A stretch of 64,000 nucleotides of DNA from Asterias amurensis (lineage: Eukaryota; Echinodermata; Asteroidea; Forcipulatida; Asteriidae). The notes beneath the pieces were generated by a model. It saw only the letters and a list, made by a program, of their open reading frames with translations. It was not told where the DNA came from and made no database searches. Location of the stretch: the NCBI RefSeq assembly GCF_032118995.1, contig NC_092660.1:18524501-18588500 (forward strand), read 5' to 3'. Below are positions 10,735-21,560 of the stretch, piece after piece (the first letter of the stretch is position 1; each line of letters opens with the position of its first letter). A program made the translations under genes and the position numbers.

Positions 10735-11404
10735 GTTTCTGAGCAGACCTTCTTTTGTCGTAAACATTGGGGAAAAACCTGTAGGATTTGACTAGCTTGT
10801 TCATTATCAAGTGTGAGTTGTATTTTTTTTTCAACATTGATGACTTTTGTTTGTTTAAATTGCACCTTTCTAATTTTATCCGAAACCATTTAGTTTACAA
10901 TTCGTGTATATACTTTCTTACTGCTGTTGCCATTTTGTTTATCAATAAAATGACAAAACACGTTGATTCCATTGTTTTCTAATCAAATCATTATTTTATG
11001 CCCGTTGCATTTTCTACGGAACCCTGGAACTAACTTGTTGAGATCTGAGATAGTTATATATTGCAGGATGATGACATCATAAACTTGAGTTGGTGTCTTT
11101 GGCGACATCTCGGGATGAAGATCTTGAACTTTGATTGGTATCTTAACAAAAATATTGTATCTTCTTCTTCCACCTTCAAAAGATTGAAGATGTTACACGC
11201 ACTGCGTGTGTGCGCATGGGTTGGTTTGAGGTAAAACATGAACTATTGTGCCAGGTGCAGTTAGAATTACCTGTACTGTACAGGTGCGAGTAAAAAGCTG
11301 GAGATGAGGTTACTTCAGCCAGAGTTTTAGTAATAAAGGCCTATTATACACAGACAGCATTTCCACGAAAGTGAACGGCTTGCGTCTACCCCGTGACCGG
11401 GTCG
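10735..11404. other. Intergenic, no gene seen
   Basis: AT-rich sequence conserved between the three units (also 22802-23460 and 53170-53840). Short ORFs recur only because the DNA is duplicated. 'AATAAA' occurs at 10944-10949 on the plus strand without a gene in front. Confidence 0.4.
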
Positions 11405-11848
11405 GTCGAGTTGGTCTTTGAAAAGCGTTCTGTAACCGTTTGCTATAAAATGCATAATGGGTAGAAAGATGTTGTAGAATACAATGATCTACACAAATGA
11501 CCCTGCGCATATATTTCTGCGCCTTGAACACCCAGCAGGGTAGTTACGTGCGCATTTCAAGTCTTATTTTTATTATATTATTATATCCCTCGAAATTGCG
11601 TGGTTTTCTTTTTACCTCGTCGACTATTCACGGTCGGCCATTTATGGGAGTCAAATTTTTGACATGGCCGACCGTGTTTAGTTCGCGACGTAAAAGAAAA
11701 ACCGTGCAATTTTTAGTCATACTTGTGTGGATCATTTATCTATTCTGCTCTTAAAACATCTTCCTAACCACCATATGCATTTCATAACAAACGGCTTCAA
11801 ACGCTTTTTATAGACCAACTCGTCCGATCCAAGGCAACGTGTTCCCTT
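11405..11848. repeat. TTAA MITE, 'AGGAACACG' family, interrupted
   Basis: Right end 'CCAACTCGTCCGATCCAAGG' and 'CGTGTTCCC' match the family at 3854. The left end starts inside the terminal repeat ('GGTCGAGTTGGTCTTTGAAA'). The centre contains the 'CGGTCGGCCATTTATGGGAG' palindrome. Copies lie at 23463-23906 and 53840-54283. Confidence 0.7.
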
Positions 11849-12162
11849 AAGCACACGAAACGGTAACCGTAAATCGGCTGTTAAATGGAAGGGATTACAA
11901 AGTTAATCCAAAGGATTGTAAATAGGGACCAAACCATTTTTAGATTTAAAATTAATTGAACTCATTGTTCCTGTATTTTGAACGATCCAACGGAACGCAC
12001 GCGGAACTGTATAGCCGATGTCGTCGTATCGGACACGGCCTTTAATAGTAATACGCTGGTCGGTCTCATTCTTCGTGAACTCGATCAATTGAATTATCTA
12101 TTGACCCTTTCTGTGTGGAGCTGTATTTATGGTAGTTTGTCATCGTCGTATGGCCACTTACG

Positions 12163-12314
12163 CCGTCAAGTTTAGTGGGGACGTAACACCGAGGGAATAC
12201 TATAATACTTCTCTGCTACTTTAGACAAGATGTGCTTTTTGAGCCATCATGTCGTTATCCATAAATCTCACTTTTTTCCAGAAGCCTGAACCTTCAGGAA
12301 CAGTCAAAAACTAA
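12163..12314 (+). pseudogene. Orphan GNAT promoter and start-codon relic (unit A)
   Basis: The DNA reads like the GNAT promoter ('CACCGAGGGAATACTATAA', 'ACTTCTCTGCTACTTTAGAC') and runs through the start 'ATCATGTCGTTATCCAT' (ATG at 12249), then leaves GNAT homology after codon 5. The remaining frame would encode only about 21 residues to the stop at 12314. Its promoter resembles the old minus-strand copy at 5873 ('CAAGTTTAGTGG', 'TTTTTGAGCCATCATG') more than the array, so it is probably the stump of an older GNAT copy. Confidence 0.7.
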
Positions 12315-12374
12315 ATTTGGTCGCGACTTTTTGCGACTTTGGAAAAATATTCAATTTTGAATTTGTATACCCCT

Positions 12375-12691
12375 TAGTCTTGGCCCAAGACGATGGTGCT
12401 TGATTCTGGATAGTGTACTACGCGCGGTTGAATCGCCAAAGCGCGCCCGCCACGGTATGATTTAGTTACGTGGACGGCTTGAGCTCTAGACTACACAGTG
12501 TAGTCGGTTGAATCGCCAAAGCGCGCCCGCCACGGTATGATTTAGTTACGTGGACGGCTTGAGATCTAGACTACACAGTGATCTCAAGCCGTCCACGTAA
12601 CTAAATCATACCGTGGCGGGTGCGCTTTGGCGATTCAACCGCGCGTAGTACACTATCAAGAATCAAGCACCATCGTCTTGGGCCAAGACTA
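12375..12691. mobile_element. 317-bp fold-back MITE with 9-bp target duplication (MULE-like)
   Basis: Starts 'TAGTCTTGGCCCAAGACGAT' and ends in its exact reverse complement. It is flanked by the direct repeat TATACCCCT (12366-12374 and 12692-12700). Unit B has a near-empty site (around 24420-24432, 'GTACCCCTTTGAGAG'); unit D has the same element (54810-55126). Inside, a 70-bp block is tandemly doubled and then inverted. The 9-bp duplication points to a Mutator-like transposase source. Confidence 0.88.
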
Positions 12692-12899
12692 TATACCCCT
12701 ATGAGAGACGCCTGTTTTTGACTCAACCACCTGTATGACGGGTGCGTGTGTCAGCGGTCATATTGCTCTGTTCAGCATCAAAGAAAGGCCACCATTTATG
12801 AGTACCGCTTTTGGAAACCTTTATGACAACACACTTTGCATCGCAAAAATTTCTCACCATTTTTTCTTTGATATGCCTATGGTTAGACAAAAGTCGTGT

Positions 12900-13254
12900 C
12901 AACTGTACGCCGTCTGGCGACGACACCGAGGGAATACTATAATACTTCTCTGCTATTTTGGACAACTGTACGCCGTCAATATATAGTGGCGACGACACCG
13001 AGGGAATATACTATAATACTTCTCTGCTATTTTGGACAACTGTACGCCGCCAGTGTATAGTGGCGACGACACCGAGGGAATTCTATAATACTTCTCTGCT
13101 ATTTTGGACAACTGTACGCCGTCAATATATAGTGGCGACGACACCGAGGGAATATACTATAATACTTCTCTGCTATTTTGGACAACTGTACGCCGTCAAT
13201 ATATAGTGGCGACGACACCGAGGGAATACTATAATACTTCTCTGCTATTTTGGA
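12900..13254 (+). promoter_or_regulatory. Promoter-proximal tandem repeat, 5 units
   Basis: Tandem 61-75 bp units beginning 'CAACTGTACGCCGTC' and holding 'AATATATAGTGGCGACGACA', 'CCGAGGGAATA', 'CTATAATACTTCTCTGC' and 'TATTTTGG'. Five copies of 'CTGTACGCC' are present. The array ends 26 bp before the start codon of the alpha gene. Each unit carries TATA-like A+T runs. The match in position at all seven array genes is why I call it promoter sequence; transcription start sites are unknown. Confidence 0.7.
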
Positions 13255-13280
13255 CAAGATCTGCTTGTTGATGATCCATC

Positions 13281-13880
13281 ATGTCGTTATCCATTCGCTG
13301 TCTTCACACTCGACCGGACCTAATCGTCTCTTGCTCGAAGCTTTTGAAGAGCGTCTGGCCCTGTTCAAGGGTTGAGCGTCTGCAGCATTTGGAGAACGAG
13401 AACTGCAATGGGTTCCCGTGTTCGTTAGTTCTCATTGACCATAGAGAGAACCGGCCAGATTCCGTAATCGGACATTTGCGGATTGTTCCGGTAAAGTTCC
13501 CGATTCAACCGAAAAGCGTGTATCTTGAGGCAGGTTGTGTAGACAAATCCAGACAAATGGAGGGATTGTACAAACAAATGCTGAGTTTTGCCGACAAATT
13601 TGCGTCTGAAACCTTGGAGTGTCAACAGATCTTTGGGTGGATTTTCAAAGATTTTAACCCGTTTGTCAAAAGTATAGGGTATGTTGAATGCCCAGACTTT
13701 ACGGTCCGAGCAGTTGGAGCTAATGCACTGGAACCATTTGGCACCCCGAGATTTTGGACCAAAGACACACCGCCCCCTGACAACTGGAAGTTCGCCCCCG
13801 ATGGTTCCATCATAACGAAGGACGCCTTGCTGAATACGGTCATGATAAAGAAAACTTGTGGAACCAAGATGGAACTTTGA
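13281..13880 (+). CDS. NAA80-like: Array GNAT (NAA80-like), class alpha, unit A
   Basis: Intronless, 199 aa. The GNAT core aligns with the 7454 gene through residue 90. The acetyl-CoA loop is Q-M-E-G-L-Y (92-97), so the last Gly of the Q/R-x-x-G-x-G/A motif is Tyr. The 'FY' of helix 4 is replaced by F-V (128-129, 'NPFVKSIGY'). The C-terminus ('FWTKDTPPPDNW', 'KKTCGTKMEL') is new relative to the 7454 gene. The start context has A at -3 and is shared by all copies. Cofactor binding and catalysis are doubtful, yet the frame is intact in all seven array copies, so some function is likely. It is transcribed against the flanking SRCR exons. Two residues differ from its unit D sister (55866). Confidence 0.85.
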   Translation: MSLSIRCLHTRPDLIVSCSKLLKSVWPCSRVERLQHLENENCNGFPCSLVLIDHRENRPDSVIGHLRIVPVKFPIQPKSVYLEAGCVDKSRQMEGLYKQMLSFADKFASETLECQQIFGWIFKDFNPFVKSIGYVECPDFTVRAVGANALEPFGTPRFWTKDTPPPDNWKFAPDGSIITKDALLNTVMIKKTCGTKMEL

Positions 13881-14797
13881 CTTTTTTTACTTGCAGCCCC
13901 TCCCCCCCCCCCACACACACACACTATACATTGTAGCTGTGAAGTGACGTACATTTTCACCTGTGGGCTATCGACTTTGGCCGTGTAGTTATATGCTTGG
14001 AGTTTAAACCCATCAAACAAAATGGAACATTCAACCTCGGTGATTTCATCTCAATCAAAGCCATGAGTTTTGGCCCTGAGTGCGGGATGCTGGTTGCTTG
14101 ACAAGATGGCTGCATCGCAATAAGAAATGCTGTATAGAACAGCTACCTGAGCGGAATGTTTTCAACGGAAATGGTATTTTAACTTGTTTATAATGCACCT
14201 GATCATCATTTTAATGTAATTTTTATATGGTACACTTCTGAATTTTTCGCAATTATCGACTAAAACATCAGGCACCAACCTAAAGGTTTTGAAAAACTAA
14301 AAACACTTATGCCGTTGACGGCGCGCGTCAAAGGACAATGCCGCTGACGTCATCTCTGGGAGTTTGCTTTGTTATACCTCCACGCTGTAACAAAGCGGCT
14401 TTACAAATTGGAGCTCCCAACTATGACGTTTTGAGAGTGATTACGTAACGGGGCTTTTAGAGAATTTTTTAGGACAATAAGAGAATTTTCCTGGGGCCTA
14501 CACATGCCTCCAGCTCCTGCTCTATTGAACATAACATGAATATGTATAGCGTTTAACAAAGACAACGGTCCGAGTAGGGTGGAGCCTTCAGTATCCAACT
14601 TGTGATTGGGCGTTGGCAAGATCTGGACGTGCTACGGTGCTTTGAACGTGTAAAACGAATGATCACTAGTTGGACTCATCCAAAATGTCATGATATTATA
14701 ATTATGTAGTCGTGTTCCACCAGTTGCTTTCCAGTACAATTGTATCTTGACCCTTTCTTTGTGGAGCTGTATTTATGGTTGTTTTTCATCGTCCTGT
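13881..14797. other. Spacer between alpha and beta GNAT genes
   Basis: Begins with a variable poly(C)/(CA)n tract (about 13900-13925), then conserved 3' flank ('GTGAAGTGACGTACATTTTC') found after every array gene. No gene. 14401-14619 minus is an ORF repeated only by duplication. Confidence 0.5.
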
Positions 14798-15005
14798 CAA
14801 CTGTACGCCGTCTGGCGACGACACCAAGGGAATACTATAATACTTCTCTGCTATTTTGGACAACTGTACGCCGCCAGTGTATAGTGGCGACGACACCGAG
14901 GGAATTCTATAATACTTCTCTGCTATTTTGGACAACTGTACGCCGTCGATATATAGTGGCGACGACACCGAGGGAATATACTATAATACTTCTCTGCTAT
15001 TTTGG
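14798..15005 (+). promoter_or_regulatory. Promoter-proximal tandem repeat, 3 units
   Basis: Three copies of the 61-75 bp unit ('CTGTACGCCG...') directly before the beta gene. The middle unit has the variant 'CGCCAGTGTATAG'. The same organisation as at 58983 suggests those two are the closest relatives. Confidence 0.7.
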
Positions 15006-15032
15006 ACAAGATCTGCTTGTTGATGATCCATC

Positions 15033-15632
15033 ATGTCGTTATCCATTCGCTGTCTGCACACTCGACCGGACCTAATCGTCTCGTGCTCGAAGCTTTTGAA
15101 GAGCGTCTGGCCCTGTTCAAGGGTTGAGCGTCTGCAGCATTTGGAGACCGAGAACTGCACTGGGTTCCCGTGTTCGTTAGTTCTCATTGACCATGGAGAG
15201 AACCGGCCAGATTCCGTCATCGGACATTTGCGGACTATTCCGGTAAAGTTCCCGATTCAACCGAAAAGCGTGTATCTTGAGGCAGGTTGTGTAGACAAAT
15301 CCAGACAAATGGAGGGATTGTTAAAACAAATGCTGAAATTTGCCGACAAATATGCGTTTGAAACCTTGGAGTGTCAACAGATCTTTGGGTGGATTTTCAA
15401 AGATTTTAACCCGTTATTCAAAAGTGTAGGGTGGGTTGAATGCCCCGACTTTACGGTCCGAGCAGTTGGAGCTAATGCACTGGAACCATTTGGCACCCCG
15501 AGATTTTGGACCAAAGACACACCGCCCCCTGACAACTGGAAGTTCGCCCCCGATGGTTCCATCATAACGAAGGACGCCTTGCTGAATACGGTCATGATAA
15601 AGAAAACTTGTGGAACCAAGATGGAACTTTGA
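15033..15632 (+). CDS. NAA80-like: Array GNAT (NAA80-like), class beta, unit A
   Basis: 199 aa, intronless. It differs from alpha at clustered sites: 'HLRTIPVKF' (65-73), loop Q-M-E-G-L-L (92-97), 'LKFADKYAF' (101-109) and 'NPLFKSVGW' (126-134). The residues next to the acyl-acceptor site are therefore the most changed part. Like alpha it lacks both the third loop Gly/Ala and the catalytic-position Tyr. Nearly identical to 27928 and 59218. Confidence 0.85.
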   Translation: MSLSIRCLHTRPDLIVSCSKLLKSVWPCSRVERLQHLETENCTGFPCSLVLIDHGENRPDSVIGHLRTIPVKFPIQPKSVYLEAGCVDKSRQMEGLLKQMLKFADKYAFETLECQQIFGWIFKDFNPLFKSVGWVECPDFTVRAVGANALEPFGTPRFWTKDTPPPDNWKFAPDGSIITKDALLNTVMIKKTCGTKMEL

Positions 15633-16429
15633 CTTTTTTTACTTGCAGCCCCCCCCCCCCCCCCCCCACACACACACTATACATTGTAGCTGTGAAGTGA
15701 CGTACATTTTCACCTGTGGGCTATCGACTTTGGCCGTGTAGTTATATGCTTGGAGTTTAAACCCATCAAACAAAATGGAACATTCATCCTCGGTGATTTC
15801 ATCTCAATCAAAGCCATGAGTTTTGGCCCTGAGTGCGGGATGCTGGTTGCTTGACAAGATGGCTGCATCGCAATAAGAAATACTGTATAGAACAGCTACC
15901 TGAGCGGAATGTTTTCAACGGAAATGGTATTTTAACTTGTTTATAATGCACCTGATCATCATTTTAATGTAATTTTTATATGGTACCTCCACGCTGTAAC
16001 AAAGTGGCTTTACAAATTGGAGCTCCCAACTATGACGTTTTGAGAGTGATTGAGTAACGGGGCTTTTCGCGAATCTCTCAGAAAAGCGCTGGATAAGGAT
16101 ATTCAAAATGATTAGTTATTTTTTTTACCAATTGAAATTGAAATTGAAATTTATAATCATATGACTCGATTTCCTTATTCATTGAAAACACTTTAAGTGA
16201 AATTCAGCAAAGTTCACGACTTGACATTTTCGTTCAAGCAGATCTTTAACATTCGTGTATAACCTGCCCAAACAATTGTCAGATTATGTACGCTTGCAGC
16301 TGATTTTTTATATTTTTTTGTTTTCCACCAAGAAAGTATGCTATTGTTTTACGTATTATCATCTTACTGGTTCTTAATTTGATAAAGGCTGGCTGGTCCT
16401 GATTGTTTGGCACGTTGCATTGGATTGTG
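15633..16429. other. Intergenic downstream of GNAT beta
   Basis: Poly(C)/(CA)n tract, the common GNAT 3' flank to about 15985, then AT-rich DNA with an (AATTGA)3-like repeat at 16127-16150. No gene seen. Copies lie at 28528-29330 and 59818-60630. Confidence 0.45.
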
Positions 16430-16890
16430 CACGTTGTGCTATATAAACGGCGTTTGAAAGCGTTCGTTTGTTGGAAGGGTGCTTTAGAAGTATAATAATC
16501 CACACAAATGCTTCAAGATTGTGTGGTTTTCCTTTTACTTCGTGAATGTACACGGTCCGCTGATTTGCAAAACCAAAATGTTGACTCGACAAAATACTGG
16601 ACCGACTTTGGATTCGGCTTTAGGCTAGCTTTGCCCGCGGTTGTTTTGACAATTGCGCGTGCTGTGCGCATGCGTAGGCTCAGACGAGAGGATGGAGCCT
16701 GAAACCGAATCAAAAGCCGAAGCCGTCTTTTCGAAAAGGGCCGTAGTTCACGAAGTAAAAGGAAAACCACAAAATTTCGAGGCATATTAATATGTGAATC
16801 TTTATGTTCTACAACTCAGTACATGTATATTCATTACATAACAAACGCTGCCATACGCTTTCTGTAGCCCAAAGCGCCCAATCCAAGGCG
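16430..16890. repeat. Degenerate TTAA MITE with nested 'AAAGGGCC' element
   Basis: The outer palindrome ('AAGCGTTCGTTTGTTGGAAG', 'ATCCACACAAATGCTTC') is split by a nested element (about 16598-16743) carrying 'TTGGATTCGGCTTTAGGC' and 'AAAAGGGCC'. The same nested arrangement occurs in units B (29330-29790) and D (60640-61080), so it predates duplication. ORFs at 16508-16702 and 16513-16785 arise from the palindromes. Confidence 0.7.
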
Positions 16891-16939
16891 TTTATGTATA
16901 TGTATGGCTTGATATTATGTTATTGTTCACCCGGAACTT

Positions 16940-17385
16940 AAAGAAGGCACTTTGACTGACACGTTTGGTAGTTGTTAAAGACCAGTTTATTCTCACTTCT
17001 TGTATCCCAACATAATTATGCATAAATGTGAAAATTTTGGCTCAATGGTCATCGAATTGATGCAAGCAAATAGTGGAAGAAAAAAACACCCTCGTTGCAC
17101 CAAAATCGGTGTGCTTTCAGATACATAAATAAAATACCTCAGCTGAAGTATTTCTTTATTAGAATGACAAACAACCTACTAATTTTGCTTTTTACCCATA
17201 CACCGATATGTGTTAGCAATGTATACTCAGTACTTTCCCGAGTCCTGTGAAAACAAAATATCACAGGCATAAGTATTACTCGGGTGGGAATTTACCTTTT
17301 TCTCCAAAACTTACCAAGTAAGTTTGTATAATATTATAACACTTGTTTTGAGTAATTACCAATAGTGTCCAGTGCCTTTAAAGAG
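16940..17385. repeat. TTAA-type MITE with an inverted SINE piece inside
   Basis: Ends resemble the 'GTGTCCAGTGCCTTTAAAG' family. Inside, 17190-17290 reads in reverse the tail seen at 47750-47815 ('ACACATCGGTGTATGGGT', 'ACTCGGGAAAGTACTGAG'). Copies lie at 29840-30295 and 61110-61570. Confidence 0.65.
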
Positions 17386-17674
17386 TCTTTTCGAAACCTT
17401 GTCGAGTCGGCTTTCATCTTAAGCGGCTGTGTCCATCTTTCTGACTCTCAGCAATAAAAAGCGTTCATTTTGTGAAACTTGCTGACGGAGCAAAATCCAG
17501 AGCCAAACCTGCGGTTTCGACAAGACACTGTTTAATTAGCCTTTGGGCATGAATGGTTTCAGGCTTATCTTGATTTTTATATCCGAAAATATTACACATT
17601 AATTCCTTTGTTCTATGTAATTCACTGTTCATTTTCTTATGTAATATTGATGTTAACCAACATTAACTACATGC

Positions 17675-17898
17675 TAGACTTGATGACAAGTCGTTAGGCG
17701 CTGCCTATTTGTCTGCCTTTCATGCAACAGTCACAGTGCGATGTTACACATGCAACAGTCGTAGGTAGCGCGAGGCAGCTCTGCGACTGACGCACACACA
17801 CATACTGGGATCGAGGGTGTGTGTATATCGTCCCCGCAGCTACATCGCGCTGTAACTACACACCGCGCTTAACAATTACCGTCTTGACTTCAAGACTA
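17675..17898. mobile_element. 224-bp MITE with 9-bp target duplication, MULE-like
   Basis: Flanked by the direct repeat ACTACATGC (17666-17674 and 17899-17907). Units B and D lack it and show one uninterrupted 'ACTACATGC'. The ends read TAGACTTGATGACAAG (left) and CTTGACTTCAAGACTA (right), so the terminal repeats are imperfect but have the same TAG-CTTG-CAAG pattern as the 317-bp element at 12375. The two are probably one family. Confidence 0.82.
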
Positions 17899-17987
17899 AC
17901 TACATGCCTGGTGGCGACAAGTTTCGTAAGCCGACATTAAATATAGATGCATGTTGGTTACTTGAGTGATTTGATGTACACCGTTAT

Positions 17988-18373
17988 TAAAGGCAGTGGA
18001 CACTATTGGTAATTACTCAAAATATTTATTAGCATAAAACTTTTCTTGGTGACAAGTAATGGGGAGAGGTTGATGGTATAACACATTGTGAGAAACGGCT
18101 CCCTCTGAAGTGCCATAGTTTTCGAGAAAGAAGAAATTTTCCACGAATTTGATTTCGAGACCTCAGGTTTAGAACTTGAGTTCTCGAAATCAACCATCTA
18201 AACGCACACAACTTCGTGTGACAAGGGTTTTTTTTTTCATTATTATCTCGCAAGTTCGATGACCGATTGGGCTCAAATTTTCACAGGTTTGTTATTTTAT
18301 GCATATGTTGAGATACACCAACTGTGAAGGCTAGTCTTTGACAATTACCAATAGCGTCCACTGCCTTTAACTA
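17988..18373. repeat. TTAA-type MITE, complete copy
   Basis: Left 'TTAAAGGCAGTGGACACTAT', right 'AGCGTCCACTGCCTTTAA'. The TTAA at each outer edge gives the target duplication. It is in the opposite orientation to the 8760 copies and is missing at this place in units B and D. Confidence 0.85.
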
Positions 18374-18529
18374 TATACATTATTATTTTAATACAGGGGC
18401 TTACTAATTGATTATGGACCAAAAGCCTCATTGTAACATCTAGAAGAAAAAAATTATGCAGACATTCTTTAAACGTATTTGTGAAAGTGGCACTGTATAC
18501 TGTACAGGGGTGTTTAACTTCATTGTACG

Positions 18530-18535
18530 TTTATT
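18530..18535 (-). terminator. Candidate poly(A) signal of the SRCR gene
   Basis: TTTATT on the plus strand, AATAAA on the minus strand, about 365 bp after the stop codon at 18899. The same hexamer stands at 62432-62437 in the last module. In the 48.5-kb module the site reads 'CGTTTTTTCAATG' and is lost. Confidence 0.4.
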
Positions 18536-18898
18536 TCAATGTGGTCATTTAAGTACAACAAGTATATATCATTTAACACCGTTACATTATAAATTGTCAT
18601 AAAAACAGACTTATATTAGAAAATTATGTGTCGTAAAGGTAGAGTTAAGATACAGAATGACATTTTTTGTCATAACAAAACAGACAATATAGAGTTATAT
18701 TAAGAAATTGTGTGTAGTAAAGTTTGAGTTTAACATACAACATGACAACATTTAGGTTTGGGCGAAGCACTGCTCTCTGTACCCTTACCTTTGGGCAGAC
18801 AAAAGAGACAGGCAAAGGCCAAAAACAACTATCATGACAAACAAACGAGTACACATAAAAAGTAACATATTAAACTACCGCAATGAGTCATTGACACA

Positions 18899-19254
18899 TT
18901 ATGCATATTGGTAATCAAAGAAACCATATGAATGACTCATCGTCTGGCAACGGACTCCAGCATCCTCGGAATGGCGGCAATTGTGCACACCGACGGTGAG
19001 ATGAGAGCATGACCAGACCGAGTCTTCGGTCCCATCACACTGTACGTCATCAAGCCAGATCTGCCCCGTCCCAGTGGTGTACGATGAGCTCTGTAGATCT
19101 GTGCCGTCTGCGTAACCCAACTGACGGCAGACTACGGTGGCATCGTTGTCATCCCAGTAGTCGTCGCAAACGGTGCCCCACTGTCCGTCGTAGAAGACCT
19201 CCACTCTCCCCTCGTACGTGTGCTGACCACCGACAAGACGAATCACCGAAGTCC
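18899..19254 (-). CDS. SRCR gene, terminal coding exon (unit A)
   Basis: Minus-strand exon. The acceptor 'CTGTTTCTTTTGAAG' precedes 'GGACTTCGGTG' (phase 1). One complete group-A SRCR domain follows: 'IRLVGGQHTYEGRVEVFY', 'GTVCDDYWD', 'VVCRQLGYADG', 'IWLDDVQC', 'HNC', 'EDAGVRCQ', with six cysteines. The frame then continues into a 14-residue tail ('TMSHSYGFFDYQYA') and stops at 18899. SRCR proteins of this kind are usually secreted or membrane receptors that bind microbial or self ligands. No transmembrane segment follows, so this gene should end as a secreted protein. The tail differs from those in the sister modules. Confidence 0.85.
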
Positions 19255-19427
19255 CTTCAAAAGAAACAGCGCAAAGAAAAAACTTATCAATTTTATGTAC
19301 TTTGATAACGTCGCGAGATTCACTGAGATTTGATGGTTTCCAAAAGCAAGTCAGTCGTCTCACCCCAGTTCCAAAGTCACCTACGACAAAGTCGCACTGT
19401 TTTACCCCCTGTGGAGTATACCACTGT

Positions 19428-19498
19428 GCCTCGTAGCTCAGTTGATAGAGCATCTGCCCGGAGTGTCAGGGGTATTGGGTTCAAATCCAAATGAGGAC
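19428..19498 (+). ncRNA. tRNA-like sequence (SINE head or tRNA pseudogene)
   Basis: A-box 'TAGCTCAGTTGATAGAGC' and B-box 'GGGTTCAAATCC', with acceptor arms GCCTCGT and ATGAGGA pairing at most positions. The anticodon arm does not fold well. Sister copies are at 63264-63334 and, more diverged, 49432-49502. It lies in the intron between the two last SRCR exons. Confidence 0.5.
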
Positions 19499-19638
19499 TA
19501 TTTTTCTTTCAGCCCAGATTTTGTATTAACTTCTCATGAGGCCTAGTCTACCACACACGACCTCAACAAAGCTTATTGAGGAGGGAGGTTTCATTGACGA
19601 GTTGTGAATCCGTCTTAAATCCACCCCTTACGTCAATG

Positions 19639-19700
19639 TGTTCCAGTGGTTAGACTACAGGACTTGCATACAAGGTTGTGGGTTCGAATCCCCCACCCCA
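19639..19700 (+). ncRNA. Second tRNA-like sequence
   Basis: 'TTCCAGTGGTTAGACTAC' resembles an A-box, 'GGGTTCGAATCCC' is a strong B-box, and 'CTTGCATACAAG' gives a short anticodon stem. It lacks a full acceptor stem, so a SINE or pseudogene is more likely than a working tRNA. Copies lie at 49694-49754 and 63474-63537. Confidence 0.45.
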
Positions 19701-19891
19701 AGCTAACCGCTGATTCCACAATGACTATAGAATAACACTCGTCTAGTTACCGAATCATAATTGATTTGTGCGATTCAGAATCATAGACGTTAAACCAATT
19801 TTTGTATAAAAATGAGAGAGATTGGCTGTTGTCAGCTTTTCGTTTATATCCCCTTGTGGGAGTTTGCCAAGTTTCCTTGATGGGATGGTCA

Positions 19892-20287
<396 letters not shown>

Positions 20288-20353
20288 TCAAGGAAGAGAA
20301 TTCATTCATTCATTTATTTATTTTTTTTTTCAGAAAAGTTTACATTATATGAA

Positions 20354-20706
<353 letters not shown>

Positions 20707-20789
20707 TTACTATTGTCTATCTGTTCGGTGTAAGTTTCAAGTAAGAACGTGTTCCTTAAAGTGTTCTTATTACTCTTCTTACATCCCTT

Positions 20790-21560
20790 TTTAAAGACAC
20801 TTGACACTTTTGGGTAGTTGTCAAAGACCAGTCTTCTCACTTGTTGTATCTCATTATATGCACAAAATAACAAACCTGTAAACATTTGAATTCAATTGGA
20901 CGTAGAAGTTGCTAGATAAAAGGAAAAAAAAACACCATTGTCACACGAAGTTGTGTGCTTTCAGATGCTTGATTTCGGGACCTCAAAATCTAATTCTGAG
21001 GTCTCGAAAAGAAATTCAAATATTTTAGTGGAAAGTTACTTCTCTCTCGAAAACTTATTCAGAGGGAGACATTTCTCATAATGTGTTATACTAACAAAAG
21101 CTCTCCATTGCTTGTTACCTTGTAAGTTTTTATGCTAACAAATTTTGAGTAATTACCAATAGTGTCCACTGCCTTTAAAGCCAGTGGACACTATTGGTAA
21201 TTGTCAAAGAGTAGTCTTCACAGTTGGTGTATCTCAACATATCCATAAAACAACAAACCTGTGAAAATTTAAGCTCAATCGGTCGTCAAAGTTGCGAGAT
21301 AATGATGAAAGAAAAAACACCCTTGTCACATGAAGTTGTGTGCTCTGTGATGCTTGATTTCGAGACCTCACATTCTATAAACTTGAGGTCTCGAAATCAA
21401 ATTCGATGAAAATTACTACTTTCTCGAAAACTACGACACTTCAGAGGGAGCTGCTTCTCACACTGTTTTATACCATCAACCTCCCCCCGTTACTCGTAAT
21501 CAATAAAGGTTTTATGATGATAATTATTTTGAGTAATTACCAAGTGTCCAGTGGCTTTAA
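20790..21560. repeat. Two adjacent TTAA-type MITEs (unit B copy)
   Basis: Same pair as 8760-9537, followed by (AATTC)n at 21604-21643. Confidence 0.85.

Noticed and set aside
10788-10982. Small plus-strand ORF in AT-rich DNA
   Set aside because: Compositional ORF; not conserved as coding between units in any way that differs from the surrounding DNA.
12953-13206. Repeating ORFs such as 'SSPLYIDGVQLSKIAEKYY' in the promoter repeat
   Set aside because: Translation of a tandem repeat. Units of 61, 72, 74 and 75 bp do not keep a common frame, so it is not a repeat protein.
12900-13254. CRISPR array
   Set aside because: Units are contiguous tandem repeats without unique spacers, in a eukaryotic context with introns and SINEs.
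13622-14020. Long minus-strand ORFs antisense to each GNAT gene (also at 15374, 26587, 28269, 56207, 57811, 59559)
   Set aside because: They mirror the GNAT coding strand, start in the poly(C)/(CA)n tract, and recur only because the genes are duplicated. No domain or signal is recognisable.
19009-19305. Arg/Pro-rich plus-strand ORFs antisense to SRCR exons (also 20013, 49013, 50068, 62845, 31850 and others)
   Set aside because: Shadows of SRCR exons on the opposite strand; splice sites and cysteine pattern identify the minus strand as coding.
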